64,000 nucleotides of DNA. It comes from Sphagnum magellanicum (lineage: Eukaryota; Streptophyta; Sphagnopsida; Sphagnales; Sphagnaceae). The stretch covers positions 2,792,501 to 2,856,500 of the forward strand of contig CM038925.1 of NCBI GenBank assembly GCA_021904315.1, in the 5' to 3' direction. The notes below the pieces were generated by a model. That model was not told where the DNA came from. It ran no database searches and saw nothing but the letters and a program-made list of their open reading frames with translations. Below, piece by piece: positions 48,441-62,193 of this stretch. The number at the start of each line of letters is the position of its first letter. Within the stretch, counting starts at the first letter, position 1. The translations under genes and the position numbers were made by a program.

Positions 48441-49130
48441 CAAAAGTCAACCTAGTTTAACCCATGTAGTTAATGCAACCAAAAGTCAACCTAATCGAAC
48501 CTAGTTAGGTTAAGTAACCTAGAAGCCAAAAATCAACCTAATTTAACCTAATTAGGCTATCTACCTATACTAAGCAACCTAAGCAATTTAACCTAAATTA
48601 AATAGCTTAGATTAAAAACAAACTTCAAACTCCTAACTCAAGAAGCCTATACTAAGCTACTCAACCTAAGTTGAGTGGGCTAAGTATCATAGGTTGCAAG
48701 AATGAGGACTTGAACCCCTCACCTTCACTTTGGAGGTCAACCTACCTATTATAGGTACCAACCTAGCCTAGGTTAACCTATGCATTCTTATGCTAAAAAA
48801 TAAATTAAACTAGGATAATTATGTCAAATCTAATCACATATAGTTGAACAAACTTGAAGTGGTTATAAACTTGATAAAACATTTTGTAATGAGGTTACCT
48901 AGGTTGATTTGACAAAAAACCTAAAGTTAAGAACCTAAACAAGCCTACCTAGGTTAACCTATTAGTAAGGTAACCTATTATAGGTATATTTAAACATACT
49001 AAATGTAATAAATTTCCTATGTTTAATTAAATAACTTATAAGGTAGTCTATATTACGAAATAGGTTTTTACTAAATAGCCTACATACATAGGTTAATTTA
49101 ATATGTATGAACTAACCTAAGCTAGTGTGT
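48440..49130. repeat. AACCTA/TAGGTT-rich tract with embedded SINE-like fragment
   Basis: Dense AACCTA, CCTAGGTT and TAGGTA words. In its middle (48685-48745, minus strand) lies a B box GGTTCAAGTCC (plus strand 48706-48716) with the flanks GGTGAGG and TTGCAACCTA shared with the SINE-like copy at 21.6 kb. The A-box half is replaced by TAGGT repeats. Confidence 0.7.
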
Positions 49131-49981
49131 TAAATAATTAAAAAATCAAGGAATTATGTGTCACCTTTTTCAAAATGACTATTAATATTGTAGTCATAAT
49201 TTTAAGTTAATAATATATTATTTAGTACACATACATATGCATGTGAATTCATGACTTCAAAAACCTCATGGCAAACAAAAAATTATGGCATGCCATGACA
49301 AATATTGTTGCCATAAATTCAAGACACACAAAAACTTATGGTGTCACAAAAAATCATGGATTGCCATGAAAATTTGTGACACTTTGTTGCCAAATGGCAT
49401 GCCATGTCATCATCACATGGAAGACTAAATCATTATTAATATCGAAGGACAACAATATTTTCAACTAGTTATAAATGAAATTAATTCATTAAATGAATGG
49501 CATGAATCATGATGTTGACAAATAAGACCACATCATCATCATGGGAGATATGAGTCATTATTAGTCACAAGGGTGCATGGTTCTTGCAACTAACTAACTA
49601 ACTAATGAACAAAAATTACAAAATAATATGATAATTTATTAAAAAACCAACAAGTTGTCATATTGACTACAACTACAAAACCATGATGTTAGGTGGCATG
49701 TTGATTTCTTTTGTCATTACTTAATGATTGTTCTGACTAAATAATTATAAATGTACTTGAAAAAAATAATAGTCATTTTTATGTTTAATTCAAAAGAAAA
49801 TATTTGTTGTAGTGAGCGTAAAGTTTTTGGAGTTGCATCTTGATGCAAAGAGCTACATCGAGGGGTTGGACATCATCTCTAATGTAATGACCAACCAATA
49901 AATGCTTCATTTTATCCAAAGTATTGTATGAGTCATCATGTTGACTAATAGTCAAGTATTTTATTACCACCACAATGCCAA

Positions 49982-50095
49982 AACATGTCTTTTATGATTG
50001 GTCCTATTCGACTAGTCATTTTTCTACTCATTTATGCCATTTTAAAGTTGTTTTTCCCATTGTAGTTGAATAGGACAAGTCATAAAAGACATGTT
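49982..50095. mobile_element. hairpin MITE, AACATGTCTTTTATGA ends, copy 2
   Basis: 32-bp inverted repeats (49982-50013 and 50064-50095) match at 29 positions around a 50-bp loop. The total of 114 bp has no coding capacity. The ends resemble those of the element at 22100-22237. Confidence 0.65.
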
Positions 50096-50200
50096 AACAT
50101 GTGGAATGCCACATCATCATGTTGTGAGACTAGAAGTCATTATTTTAATTGCAAAAGTTAGGGTATTTTTAATTAACTAAATTTAATTTATTTAAAACAC

Positions 50201-50240
50201 ATAATAATAATAATATTATTATTATTATTAAGAATAATAA
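50201..50240. repeat. (ATA)n-(TAT)n palindromic microsatellite
   Basis: ATA repeats switch to ATT repeats at about 50214, giving a self-complementary run. A short AATAAT run follows. Confidence 0.85.
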
Positions 50241-50719
50241 TATGTCTATCCAAGAAAACCCACTAGTCATCATACTAATTATAATCACAAAACCATGACA
50301 TCACATGACATCTCAATGACCTTTGCAACTACATAGTGATTTTTGCGACTAAATAGTTACAATTATAGTCGAAAAGGATAGTAGTCATTTCTTTGACCGG
50401 TCAAAAACCCATGAGGTGTTGTTGTGATGGTTCTCAATGCCTTTCCCAACAATGTTGAAAATATTTGTTATTCCATCAAACAGCTTCTTCACAAATGTGA
50501 TTTAAGATTATAGGATCTTGCATGTTAAGTAATAAGTCTTTTATGTCACTATGTAACCCCAAATTGAAGTTGGTTCAAATATGCAACTTCATCCCATGAA
50601 ATGTCATAAATCGATTGAATTACCATGCATACACAATGGTTGGGCATGATCTTTGGGTGAAAAAATTATAAATTTTTCAAGTAAATGAGTTTCCCAACTT
50701 AGGTTACTTTGTTTGGCCA

Positions 50720-51200
50720 ATAGTTAAAATATGAGATTCATGACAAGGAATTCTTGGCCATAGTTGATGCATTTGAAGATTGGCATCATTTACTTGAAAG
50801 GGTGCAACATGAAATTATCATGTATTAAATCACAAGATTCCTTAATATTCATGGTCATGCTCATGTTTTTAATCAATGTCAAGCTCAATAGGCATTATAA
50901 TTGTATTGATTTTGGATTATTATCATGTATCATCTTGGGTGACAAGGGAATATGGATTATTTCATTGGTTAAATACAAGTTGTGACTAGGGAAGGAAATA
51001 AAGTTTCCAATCAACAATGTGATGTTTTTGAGTTGGAATGCCTTTGATTTGATGGGCAATATAACCAAACAAGCTTCATTAACAAAACCTCAAAATTTTG
51101 AACATGTTTTAGATCAAATTTATCAAAAAGACTAATTCATGGCTCCTTTATTGATGGTTGTCGTGTAGGTGTTCTAAATTTGAACATGGTGTTGAAATTT
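50720..51200 (+). pseudogene. gypsy relic, RNase H, opposite orientation to the 45-46 kb copy
   Basis: 50727-50825 reads KYEIHDKEFLAIVDAFEDWHHLLE and continues to a stop at 50826. A following segment (from 50874) has the pattern Q-x-Q-A-x-x-A-L-x-L-Y-x-x-x-F-W, which fits the R-R-Q-A-R-W-A-L-Y-L-S region with CG-to-TG, CG-to-CA and TGG-to-TAG changes. Nucleotide similarity to 46150-45880 (reverse complement) is obvious over about 270 bp. No LTR was found. Confidence 0.7.
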
Positions 51201-54200
51201 GATTGCTTTGTAGATCTATGCAATGAATTCATGAAATGATTGATTTTCTTGTTGCATATGTTTAAAAGCAACAAATATTTTTTCCATTGAAACTATTTCA
51301 TTTTTTGATGTAAACATGAATTATAGATAATAATAACTTAGGCTTCATATTGATTTGCAGTACCAATGGCAACCAATTAATTGATTTTGAAAGAAAGATT
51401 ATTCAAACATTAGTAATCCATGATTATATAAGTTTTCCATGAAATCATTTCCACTTCCATTAATTTGAAAACATGAAATTTAATCTTCACATGTTGGAAA
51501 CATTAACCCTTAAAATCCCTCAATGATCTACCTAACACCCCCATTGTTGCAAAAAAAAAAGTTTTGGGGCCTTTCCATTATCCCCCAACCTCCTTCCTAA
51601 CATGTTTGCTAAAGGCCCCTAATGCCCTTCCTGGTTAAAAACATAATACTATATAAAATATTCTTGACCATAGTGCCCCTAACATCCCCTATGTACTTCT
51701 TGCCACCCTTGGCATCCTTTAAATTTGACATTGTACCCAATGCCTTCAATATCTTCGAGAGTCCCCTTTTGCCTTTTTAAAAAAAAAATTCCAATCCAAC
51801 TTGGTGCCCCATAAGGTCTTTCCCACATGCCTTTTTTATGCCCCCGCTACTGCTTGTTGCAGTTTCTTCATTCATTGTTAGCATTCTTTCTCTCACAATC
51901 TCTTGTCGTCCTTGGAGTTGTCCACGAGTGTTTTTGTCATTGAACAAACCTAGGTTGTCCTTAAACCAAAACACCCCATCAATCCAAATTCTTTTTATTA
52001 GGGATGTCCAAATTTGGGATGTTTGTAGGTCAACATCCCATTTTGGGATGTGCTTTCAAGACCTTGGCATACCAACCTTATTCTTGAACAATCATAATGG
52101 TTTAAATGTTTAAGAAACTTTGAAGACATTAGACTTGTTTGGTTTGAAAATGACATTTCCAATGAAAATTAAATTAAATTATTTTTTCAATGTGTATTCA
52201 TTTTTTGATTTATATGTAAAGATGCAAAACTTCATAACCATAAACCCAACCTTTTCAACATGGATGATACATATTACACATACTTTATTGGATTACCATT
52301 CAATTAAGCATATTTGGCATGCACACATTTCTCTAAACATAATAAGTTTACATGCGTTGGAACTTGGGTAAAATGCATAGAATCAAACTAACTTAATAAT
52401 TCTTTTAAAAAATTAATATATTATTTGGGCAAGTTGTGTAAACCTTCACAAATTATAGGTTGTATGTGAATCATTACCTATAATCAGTAAACACATTTTA
52501 ATGTAAAAAACCTAGGATGCTAGACACATATTTCAAAGTTGAATGATGAGAAAATTCAAATCAAATAACCTTATATGAACATGAAATAACATGTTTTATT
52601 TAACTTTTCATAAAGATCTTGGGGAGGTGGAAGGAGGGTGAGGAAAGGGTCATGTATCCACTGATTTAAAAAGAGACTAGTTAACGGGGAAATATTTTCA
52701 ATTGATTCAAAATAATAATAAAATTTATAAAAGAGGGAAATAAAATATCCACCACCAAGTCATGTGTAGAGGTGATATTATGAGATGGTTAGATGCCACT
52801 TCCCACTATATTAATGAACTCAAAATTTTGGATGAGTTTATTATGTTTAACTAATTTCATAAACATAATATTGATACAAATAATGTCAACTTGTCAATTT
52901 TGATAATTTTTTTTTATGGATATTTAATTTTCAATATTGATTTGGATAAGTATGTTTATAATTTGGATTAAAAGGTGTACACTAAAATATGACAAAAAAA
53001 TTAAGTTGCAATTTATTAGAGTAAATTTTTATTTTTATTTTTAAAACCATTATTTTTATTGAAAAATGCCTAGTATGCATTATTTATTTATTAAATTAAA
53101 AAATTCATAAATTATAATTATAATGAAATTTCATATTAATTTATTTATCATTTTGATTTTCAATACAAACCAAAAGCTACCATCATGTTAAACATTTGAG
53201 TGTTACCACTTGTTGGAGTTATGAACATCATGAAAATTAAACAACATTAAATCCATTAATGAATGTATGGATGTAAAATGCACGATATAATAGATTAAAA
53301 TACTACAAAACATCTTATTCTTTTCACATAAAACCAAATGTTAAAATTTAGAACTCTTGCAATTTGCAATCATGATTTGTAGGTCAAAAACTTCAATTAT
53401 AATTATAAATTCATGTTTCAAAACTTAAGTGTTGTATCATTTTAAAACCATTATGCCTAGAAATTTAATTGTTGAGTGAAAATGCATAACAAAAATGCAC
53501 TTGAGTGTGAATCATGCATTTTTTAATAATAACATGCACAAAGGAATTTCAAAGTTTTTAGGATCTTGGTGCAATCATGGGGATAGTAGGTTGAAAAAAA
53601 TGTTCTTAATTGTTAAAATGCAATTTGATTTAACCAAAATATTAAATTTAAATGTAGAACTTGAAATCAAGAGCCAAACTTTGAACATGTTTCAACTTCA
53701 TTAAAAAATGGAATAATTTGTCACTAAAAAATAAATAAATAGTGATTAACTATATGGTTTTTTAAAAATAATTTCGGCCATCTTAAATTGGCACCCAATT
53801 TGCAAGCATTGGTGTATTGACCATGAATTGGATCACTTTTTTTTTTCTTCCCCTTTTTCGTTTCCTTTGCTATCCTTTTTTCTTTTTGTAAAACGTCTAT
53901 GACAAGAAGTCATTCATTCTCCTATGCATTTAATTGAATTAATGACATGCATGAGAGAAAGTCACAACCCCTACAACATATTCATGAGATGTAGAAAGCA
54001 CACATAATTTAATAAATTCATAATGTTAAGATTGTGTAAATACATTTGATTACTATAGGGTAAGGGTAGCTTCAACACATGTTTATAGAATAATTGATAA
54101 AATTTGAAGATTTCATGTAAAAAATAAATAGTCTTAAATATTCCAAAAGATTATATTTTCCTTCACAAACTTTTGTTAAGATTTGAAAAAATTAAAATTG

Positions 54201-57200
54201 AAATTACAATATTTTTATGGATAATATAATCAGTGTCTAAGATGCCTAGGTATTACAATACAAAGTAAAATGTAAATATATAAAAATGACATCCATCTGC
54301 AATATATTATGCAATAAACAAGAGCATTTGTTTTTTCCTAGTAGGTCATATTCACATAAGGGACAAGGATCACCAAATGAGTTTTAAAGAAATACAAACC
54401 ATTTGATTTCATCAAGTAATGTTTGTTCTATGGCAATTTTTCATTTTTTATTCTCTTCTAGAATGTTAATAACAATTCTAAGTGTTTCCATAAGTTACAA
54501 GGAAATTTTAGATTCATATAAAAAATCAATAATTTTTATGTTGTATGTTTATTAGGATTTATTATAAGCAATAATATTTACATAATAAGGCCAATATGTT
54601 GGTCATTTTCCCAAATAATTAACAATGTTGTAAATTGGATTTTGAATTAATGAATCTCCAAAAACTAATGAAAAGATCACAAAATTGATCCATCATGAAT
54701 AGATAAAAGGATCATTTTTATTTGATAAAAGATTCATGCAAAGGTCTTTTTATGTTATTATGATAGGAAAATTTGGATCGTCAAACATACCATTATCTCA
54801 ATAGATTGTTAATAACCATTCATTGTGTCAAAAGACATGCACAAAGTTATTTTAGTTCATTATTTATATTATTTACACAATCTTTAACAATGATCAAATG
54901 ACATTTTGCATGTATAATGTTTCAAGTAGACATTCATAAATTTCCTTATTCATCTTTTGTGAAGATTGATTTTATGCAACAATAAAATGTCAAATGTGGA
55001 TTTCATTTATATTATTTGCAACTATACCTCTTCAACCATTATTTAATCGCTATTTTTTTGTATGATTGAACCTTCAAATTGTTTTATCTTTTGCGTCATT
55101 TTGGTTAAATCAATTGACACATAGATAGGTTTTAATTGTTTAGGTTTTTTCTTTTCTCTTTAAAAACTATATATTACCCATGTTGCTTAAAGCATGTTTG
55201 TACATGTACAATTGGTTCAATATCATATGACTTGCATTGTATAGTAATCATGTGATGCATAAAATTTAATCAAATTATATTTGAAATCAAAATCATTTTT
55301 TAAACAAAAAAAGGAAAAACATTGAGGAAAATATTACATCGTTTTTTTGTTCACTGATGCTTTCAATCATTTTGTTTCATATAATACACGCACAATGAGG
55401 CAACCATCACTTCTGTAACACTTTAATTAAATGTAAATCACAACAAGGGAAAGAAAATATGTGCATGTCCAAACATTAAAAAATTCATTACATGAAAAAA
55501 AATTCATCATAAATAACAACTTACATGATAAAAACACAATTATAATATTTTTAATTCTACAATCAACCTTCGCTATTGTTTTGTGTTCAAAATACATTTT
55601 CCTTGGATCATTACTAAACTTGTCACATGCTTTCACATTTTTTCCTTCTTGCCCTTTGTACATATAACTCCTACATAATATTTACATAATTGCAAGAAAT
55701 CACACAAATTTGTACAATTCATGATTTATGGAGCAAAAAAATGAATTGGGATAAGTAAAGAGGAGATTACCTACCATGAATAGTATTGAAAAAACTTCAT
55801 CATGGTTGTTTCCACATACTAAATGCAAAGGCATTTATTCATTCCCACCTTTTACATTGACATTTACTTTTATATTAACAATCTTTTGAACAATATCAAC
55901 ATATTCACATGAACAACACATGTTCATATATCAATGACATGACATTGAAATAACCTTAATATAAACAAATATTGGCCAAAAGGTAATAATGATATGATCA
56001 TGCAATGTGTAACATGTAATAAATCTTCCTTATTTGCACCTAGACCCAAAAAAGACAAATTTACCTTAATTGTTCACGAAGCACAAGACACTAATTCATT
56101 CCTATATGAAATTAAAAGGCAAAAGAACATAGAAATTACAAAAGACATTGTTCCATTCCACCATCAAATCCAACGATTAGAATCTATTTTGGTAGGACAA
56201 AGTGAGTAGTGGACCTTAAACTCATCTACCTTATACCAACTTTGACTAATATTGTCACTAGAATTTAGGTGTAGGCTTAATGGGGAATTTGTTTAAATTG
56301 TCACAAATTATCATGTCCAAGGAGTTCCCAATGTGCACAAAAATCTAGAAAAATTATAATAGTTTTAAACCCAAGTTTAAACACAAAACATGATGATTAA
56401 ATTTGGAACTAAAAACAAGGTCATAAGGTGAAAGCATGATAAAGTATATAAAAAAAGTTGACGAATTAAATGAAAGTTTAAAAATGAAACAATTTTTGAC
56501 ATAAGTAGAAGAAAGTAGATTTAAAATATATTCAAGCATCATCATGAAATCTTTTTTTTTTTACATTGAGTTTAATGTACATTGATTACAAGTATTGGGA
56601 AAAAATTGAATAATATAACTAAAAAACAAGTACTTTTGAAATTGACTAGTCAAAATGGTGTTCAAAAGTATTCTTTCATTATTGAACCCAATGAAATAAA
56701 TATGTATTAAGTTAAAGTATAAAGATCATTGTATATTGAAGTAAGGAATTGAAAAAAATCTACTTTCTCCATGTTAAAACATACCTGACACATACTTGAA
56801 ACAAATGTTACATTGTGGAAAGTAAACTTTAAAAGTGACTTACATTTAGGAAAACCTACTTTTACAATGTGAAATTAAAAAAATAATGCACAATAATGAA
56901 AAAGTATCTTCTTATTTATCATTCATGTGAAAATATTGAATGTATAATCTTTTATGTTGGGTTTCATTGCAACCTTTATCAACTTAACTTGCATATTATG
57001 AAAGTAAGTTGTTTGTATACTTTACCTTGTTTTGACCCATGATGTATTGAAAAAACCAATTAGACAACATTTTATTCAAAACATTGAAAATTTGTAAACA
57101 TGATGCAAATGAAGAAGGCTAATGGATAAGGGGTGCAAACGGGATACAATGAGCCAATGATGTTACTTTAGAAAAGGACTACATGTCCTTTCGCCCAAAA

Positions 57201-58170
57201 AACATTTTTTCATACAAATGAGTTTTTGAGCAATTATTTTTCAAATTATTATAATAAATGATTATGATGTCCAAGTACATGAATTTTTTTAAAATATAAT
57301 TTTTGAATAAATATGAAAATTTGAAAATTTGTTGACTACTTGTAAATTCAATGTTTTGTCTTTTAAAATGATGACAATTTCAAATCATAATCAGAAATTT
57401 ATTTTAATTTATTTTATGTTTTCTTGATACTAAACTAAAACTTTTCTTAACACATCATGTACATTATACCCCATTTATATACAATGATTTTTATATCTTA
57501 GTTTTCGAAGTTCTAAAATTTTGGATTAATTTTTGAAAGTTCTTTGAATCTTGAAAATTTTAGAATTCCACATATTTGGGGTATGAATGTGGCTAATAGG
57601 TCTTTATCTTCTTAAAATTTTCCCCATCAAATTTTTAATAATATATGAATCCTTTTGATAATTCTTTGTAAAATTGATTCCTTCTATTGAAATAGGTGTT
57701 CATTTCAAAGGTCTTAAATTAAAACTCGAACTTAAGATTTGATTGAATGGATTTTTAGTTTGAATTTTTTAATATTCATATGAATTAAAAAGGAACAATG
57801 TTTTGCCATCATTGACATGGTTTTAAATGGTAAAACATAAATATTTCTCCAATTTTGATTTTTTTTTTCATTGTTAGCCGATGCCTTTTTTGTTTCATTT
57901 GATTATGACTACACCCTAAAGTTGTCTTTTAAAATTTAGACTTATGTTAAACAAACTAAAAATAATGGGGTGAACTATTTTTTATTAATACTTGTTTAAG
58001 ATCCTAACTCAAAAAAGAAGTCATAAATGTTTTCATAAAGTTTCCATATGGATCACCAACCAAAAATGATTTTTGAACACTTTTTTAATTACATATTATG
58101 GATGAAATATGGATGAAAAATGAACAATAATGAATGATAAGTTAAAATAAATGAAGTACATTTCTCAAAA
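51200..58170. other. AT-rich intergenic DNA
   Basis: 51490-52090 is C-rich on the plus strand with CCCCTAA and CCCAACC words and repeated GGGATGT; otherwise uniformly AT-rich. Repeat family R1 copy 3 lies at its right end. No protein motif is recognised. Confidence 0.45.
57290..57790 (+). repeat. dispersed repeat family R1, copy 3 (diverged)
   Basis: Shares ACAATTTCAAATCATA, CATGTACATTATACCCCATTT and TGAATGGATTTTTAGTTTGA-type words in the same order as the copies at 14.0 and 20.4 kb. Confidence 0.45.
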
Positions 58171-58173
58171 ACC

Positions 58174-58176
<3 letters not shown>

Positions 58177-58231
<55 letters not shown>
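58177..58231. repeat. (AT)n microsatellite, about 27 units
   Basis: A pure AT dinucleotide run of 55 bp, the longest simple repeat in the window and able to form a cruciform. Confidence 0.95.
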
Positions 58232-58233
<2 letters not shown>

Positions 58234-58239
58234 TAATGA

Positions 58240-61200
58240 ACTACATTGGAGGAATTTACAAGGTGTCATTTGTGATGCTCATTGAAACATTCTTTCTAAA
58301 CTTTCACATTATAAAGCTATTTAATCACATGGTTGATTCAATATGTTCAAATATCACATCACTAATAAATTATTTTTAATTAATGAAAGAGAAATGAATA
58401 ATCTATGTAAAATTTAATGCAAAATTTAATGATATCCAATTTTGATAAATGTAACAAACAATGAGCATGAAAAATGTTCATGCACTTAATATTTATTGGC
58501 CATTCAAGGTAAAATTCATAATTGGGTTGATAACAAGTTAAATGCAAGATATGTTCAAAAAGAAAAGGGAAGGACAAGCTAATTGCTTTATATTTGAATT
58601 TGTTGTGAAAACATTAGTGAGCACAACAAAATGTTTGTTGCACAAGTTGGGATCAAGGTTGGGAGGTTCTTTAATTATGGTGACCACACATAAAATGAAG
58701 GATCATAAATAACATTGGGGAGGGATATAGTGTCTGGAAATTTTCATTAAGGATTATAAAAAATAATTTGGAAGAAAAAAACAAAGTGTTTAATTTGTGT
58801 CCACTTCAAACATTTTTTATGATAGAATTGATATATGATGAACTATGAAAGCTTGTGACCATTGTCCAATACATATTAAAACACATTAGTTCAATTCCAA
58901 TCCAAATAATAGTTGATGCAATGCATAAACTAGTTTTCAACAATGGGGATGTTCTTACAATTAAAAAATTGATTTTGGTTAATTGTAATAGAGTGGGCAG
59001 TTTGTAAAAACAAGTTTGGCTTGAATTTTCACATGTTTTGTCATGGAAACCTAGTATTGTACACTTTGTTGTTCACATTTGAAAATCAATGTGTTCAATA
59101 ATAACCTCAATTTTCATCTTTGAAGCTTTGAGTAATCATGGTGGTTTTGGTAAAAGAAAACTTGTGGCATGATTTGTCTTTTTCAACATTGATGGGATAT
59201 TTTTGTAACCCTTAAACATAGGGGCTTGAAACCAAGACTAAAAAATGTGCCAAAAAATTTGTGTCAAAATTGGTGAGAGGAGGTTCACTAATTTTTTTGG
59301 GAAATGCCATGTTCCCAATGGATTCCCATAACACCAATGCTGATTTTAAGTGTTTTTTGGGTTGGTAGAGAATGTCATAATCTTAAACTTGGGGAAATTA
59401 ACACTTAAAAAGTTAAAAGGAAAACTTTTCATAACAAAACATGGCCCAAGTGTGTTTCCCAAGATGTTGTTTAGGAATACATGAATTTGAAATCAAGGCA
59501 TAAGAAAAGCATGAGATGTGGAGTAAACAAAAGTCTAAGGTGAAAATCAATTAAGAGAAATTCTCACCTAAACACTAAACAAACAAGTGTGCAAAAGCTC
59601 CCAAAAGGTTTACACATGGGAATCACATTCACATGAATCACAAGACTCTAACATTTGAAGAGGTAAGTTATTGGTACATATTTTAAAGTCAATAATATTT
59701 GCAATTGAATTTTTTTGACAAATGCATTAAAAATTTATGGGTTTGTATATGCTGGAGATGTATGAGTTTCTAAAGCATTATGAGCAATTAGAATTTCAAG
59801 TTACAAACTGTCATGGCTTGGGTTGGAATTTTGCATAAGACAACTTGACTTGGAATATGTGTAAGGCCCATGGAAAGCGAAATTGAATTGTATATGTATT
59901 GAAGTAGTGCATCCTCTTATAAAGTCAAATAATATATGTTGAGTTTATTATCAATTCACATGATGATTTCCAACTAATACTTTATTCATTCTTTGATTTA
60001 AGTTGCACATGCAATTGAAATGTTGTGTTGTTGGATTAACAAAATAGTTGTATGTAACTAAACCATCCCAAATTAGAAAGCAAACATAAGGTCATGAAGT
60101 TTATATTGTGTTTTCATATCAAAGGTTTACCACAAATCCCAATTAACAAATCTAGAGGGCACATTAGGGTAATCCAAGCCAAAATGCATATGACTTCAAG
60201 CTAAAATCTCAAACATGTAATTGAAAGATAATCATGCACCCATTGTCAAAAGGTTACATTATGTATTTCACCAATATGTGTGAAAAGAAATAGTACTAAT
60301 AGAGGTCATATCATTAGAAGAAATTCATGTCCTATGTAACCATTTCTTAAACAACTAGTGATCCCCAACAACTAAATAAACAACTATGAATCATATTTGC
60401 AACTATTTAGTTTATGTGGCAATATGTGTAGTTGTAATCTAATGGTTATTACAACTAATGGATTAGTGGAATGAATATTCAACATAATATGGGCAAGTAC
60501 TCAATTTCATATACTCTCAAGCTAAAGATGTAAAGTTGTTAAAATGACTAACCGACAATAATAATTATGACATTATGATATTGCATATGATATTAAAAGA
60601 ATTTGATGTTTTATGTAACTACCTATTAAACAAATTATAATATTATTTGAGATCCATGATGTGGAAGATTAATGTCCATCACTTTACATTTAACATGTGC
60701 AATTTTGCTACATGGTGTAAATATGTAATCAAATTAACATAATTGTAGTCATAACATAATTGTATATTGTGAATTATATTGGAAATGTAAATAATAATTA
60801 ACATCATACATCATAAAATATAATTTAACATGTACATTCATAAAGTTTTTCATAAGTCATTTTGTAATGGCAATAGTTATGTATGCATTACATGAAAACA
60901 CATGTGTATCTGAAGTTCAAGTGGAATGATTTTTTAAGGATTTATAAAATTTTATATTTTAGTTCATTACTTTTACAAATGGCAAGCATATATGTATAAA
61001 GGTTTAATAAATGATAACTAAATTTATTTTTAAAAATTAAATCATGTGATATTTATGTGTATGTTTATAGTTAAAAATTTTACACTAAAATTTTTGAAAT
61101 AAATATTTTAAATTGATATAATATATTTACATCTGAAAATTTTTAAATTACAAATTTTATAGAAGTATGGAATTTAAATTTATGAATTAAGATTAATTCA

Positions 61201-61495
61201 GAATCTTAATTTTAATTTATGGCCTAAAAATAATAAATTAGTTTAACTTAGTTATTAAAAAATCCAAATGTATATATTAAATATTATATTAAAATTAAAA
61301 CTAAAATAATAAATTTAAAACTTTAAATTTGAATGCTGAATAAAAAATATTTATTTAAATAAATTATAATTATGTAATAAAAATGTGAAATTAATTTATT
61401 ATGAACTTGCATAATTGAATAATGGTGTGAAATGCATAAGATTTGAAATATACATGTTTATATTTATGCAATGACATAATATATCACAAGTTGAA
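58240..61495. other. AT-rich intergenic DNA
   Basis: No gene or element is recognised. 61020-61480 is extremely AT-rich. Confidence 0.5.
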
Positions 61496-61542
61496 GTATT
61501 GGTTAAATGGTTAAAGAGTTGATTTGTGGCCATCGAGATGAA

Positions 61543-61568
61543 GAAGCCATGCCTGTATGCATGGCTTC
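61543..61568. other. perfect 10-bp inverted repeat (hairpin)
   Basis: GAAGCCATGC and GCATGGCTTC flank a 6-base loop, about 150 bp upstream of a TATA-type element. It could be a protein-binding palindrome in a promoter or LTR. Confidence 0.6.
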
Positions 61569-61599
61569 ATACATGATAGCCAATTATGGGCATGCCAAT

Positions 61600-61740
61600 C
61601 ATGCCTTTAGGGTTAATGTATGCTCTTAGGGTTAATGTACGTTCTTAGTTTATTATATGTTATTAGGTGTTTTAGGGTTGTGGCTTTTTTAGGGTTTCAG
61701 CTTTGTTGATGATTGTATAAAAGGCCAAGCTTTTCCTTTC
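61600..61740 (+). promoter_or_regulatory. candidate plant or LTR promoter with TATA box
   Basis: TATAAAAGG lies at 61716-61724. Upstream are two tandem TTAGGGTTAATGTA copies (61607-61640) and two more TTTTAGGGTT motifs, telo-box-like elements seen in plant promoters. Downstream is CT-rich leader-like DNA. No coding sequence or LTR boundary could be confirmed, so it may be a host promoter or a decayed LTR. Confidence 0.4.
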
Positions 61741-62169
61741 TCTTTTCAGTTTTTCTAAAATTCCTTTGTCAAGGATAATTTCCTCCATAGTTAGATTGGA
61801 ATTCTAGATGTTCACGGTGGCTATTACACGGCCATCGTTTACATACACTATGTTTTCTTTCCTTATTTTGAATTTATTTCTAAAAAAATTTCTCTCTGTC
61901 ATTTAATGTTGAAAACGGTTGATTTTTCTTAGCTTTCTTTTGCTTATTGGTTTTTTGTGTTCTTAAGTTGTTGTTACTTCTTTTTCTTTTTCTACTTTTG
62001 TACTACAACTACAACAAGAACAACAACCATAACTAGCAATAGTGTAAGCGAGAGAAAAGGGACACCAGAAACAAGCTACAAGCTGTGAAGTTATGAGTTC
62101 TGAAGCTTTGGAAGGAGGAAGGAGGAGCAGCTCCAAAGCTTGTTTTACTGCCAGCTTTAGGTCTTGGGA

Positions 62170-62193
62170 GCACGCACACACACACACACACAC
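62170..62193. repeat. (CA)n microsatellite
   Basis: About eleven CA units. Confidence 0.9.

Noticed and set aside
61497-61545. tRNA-like head (TGGTTAAAGAG)
   Set aside because: No B box at proper spacing.
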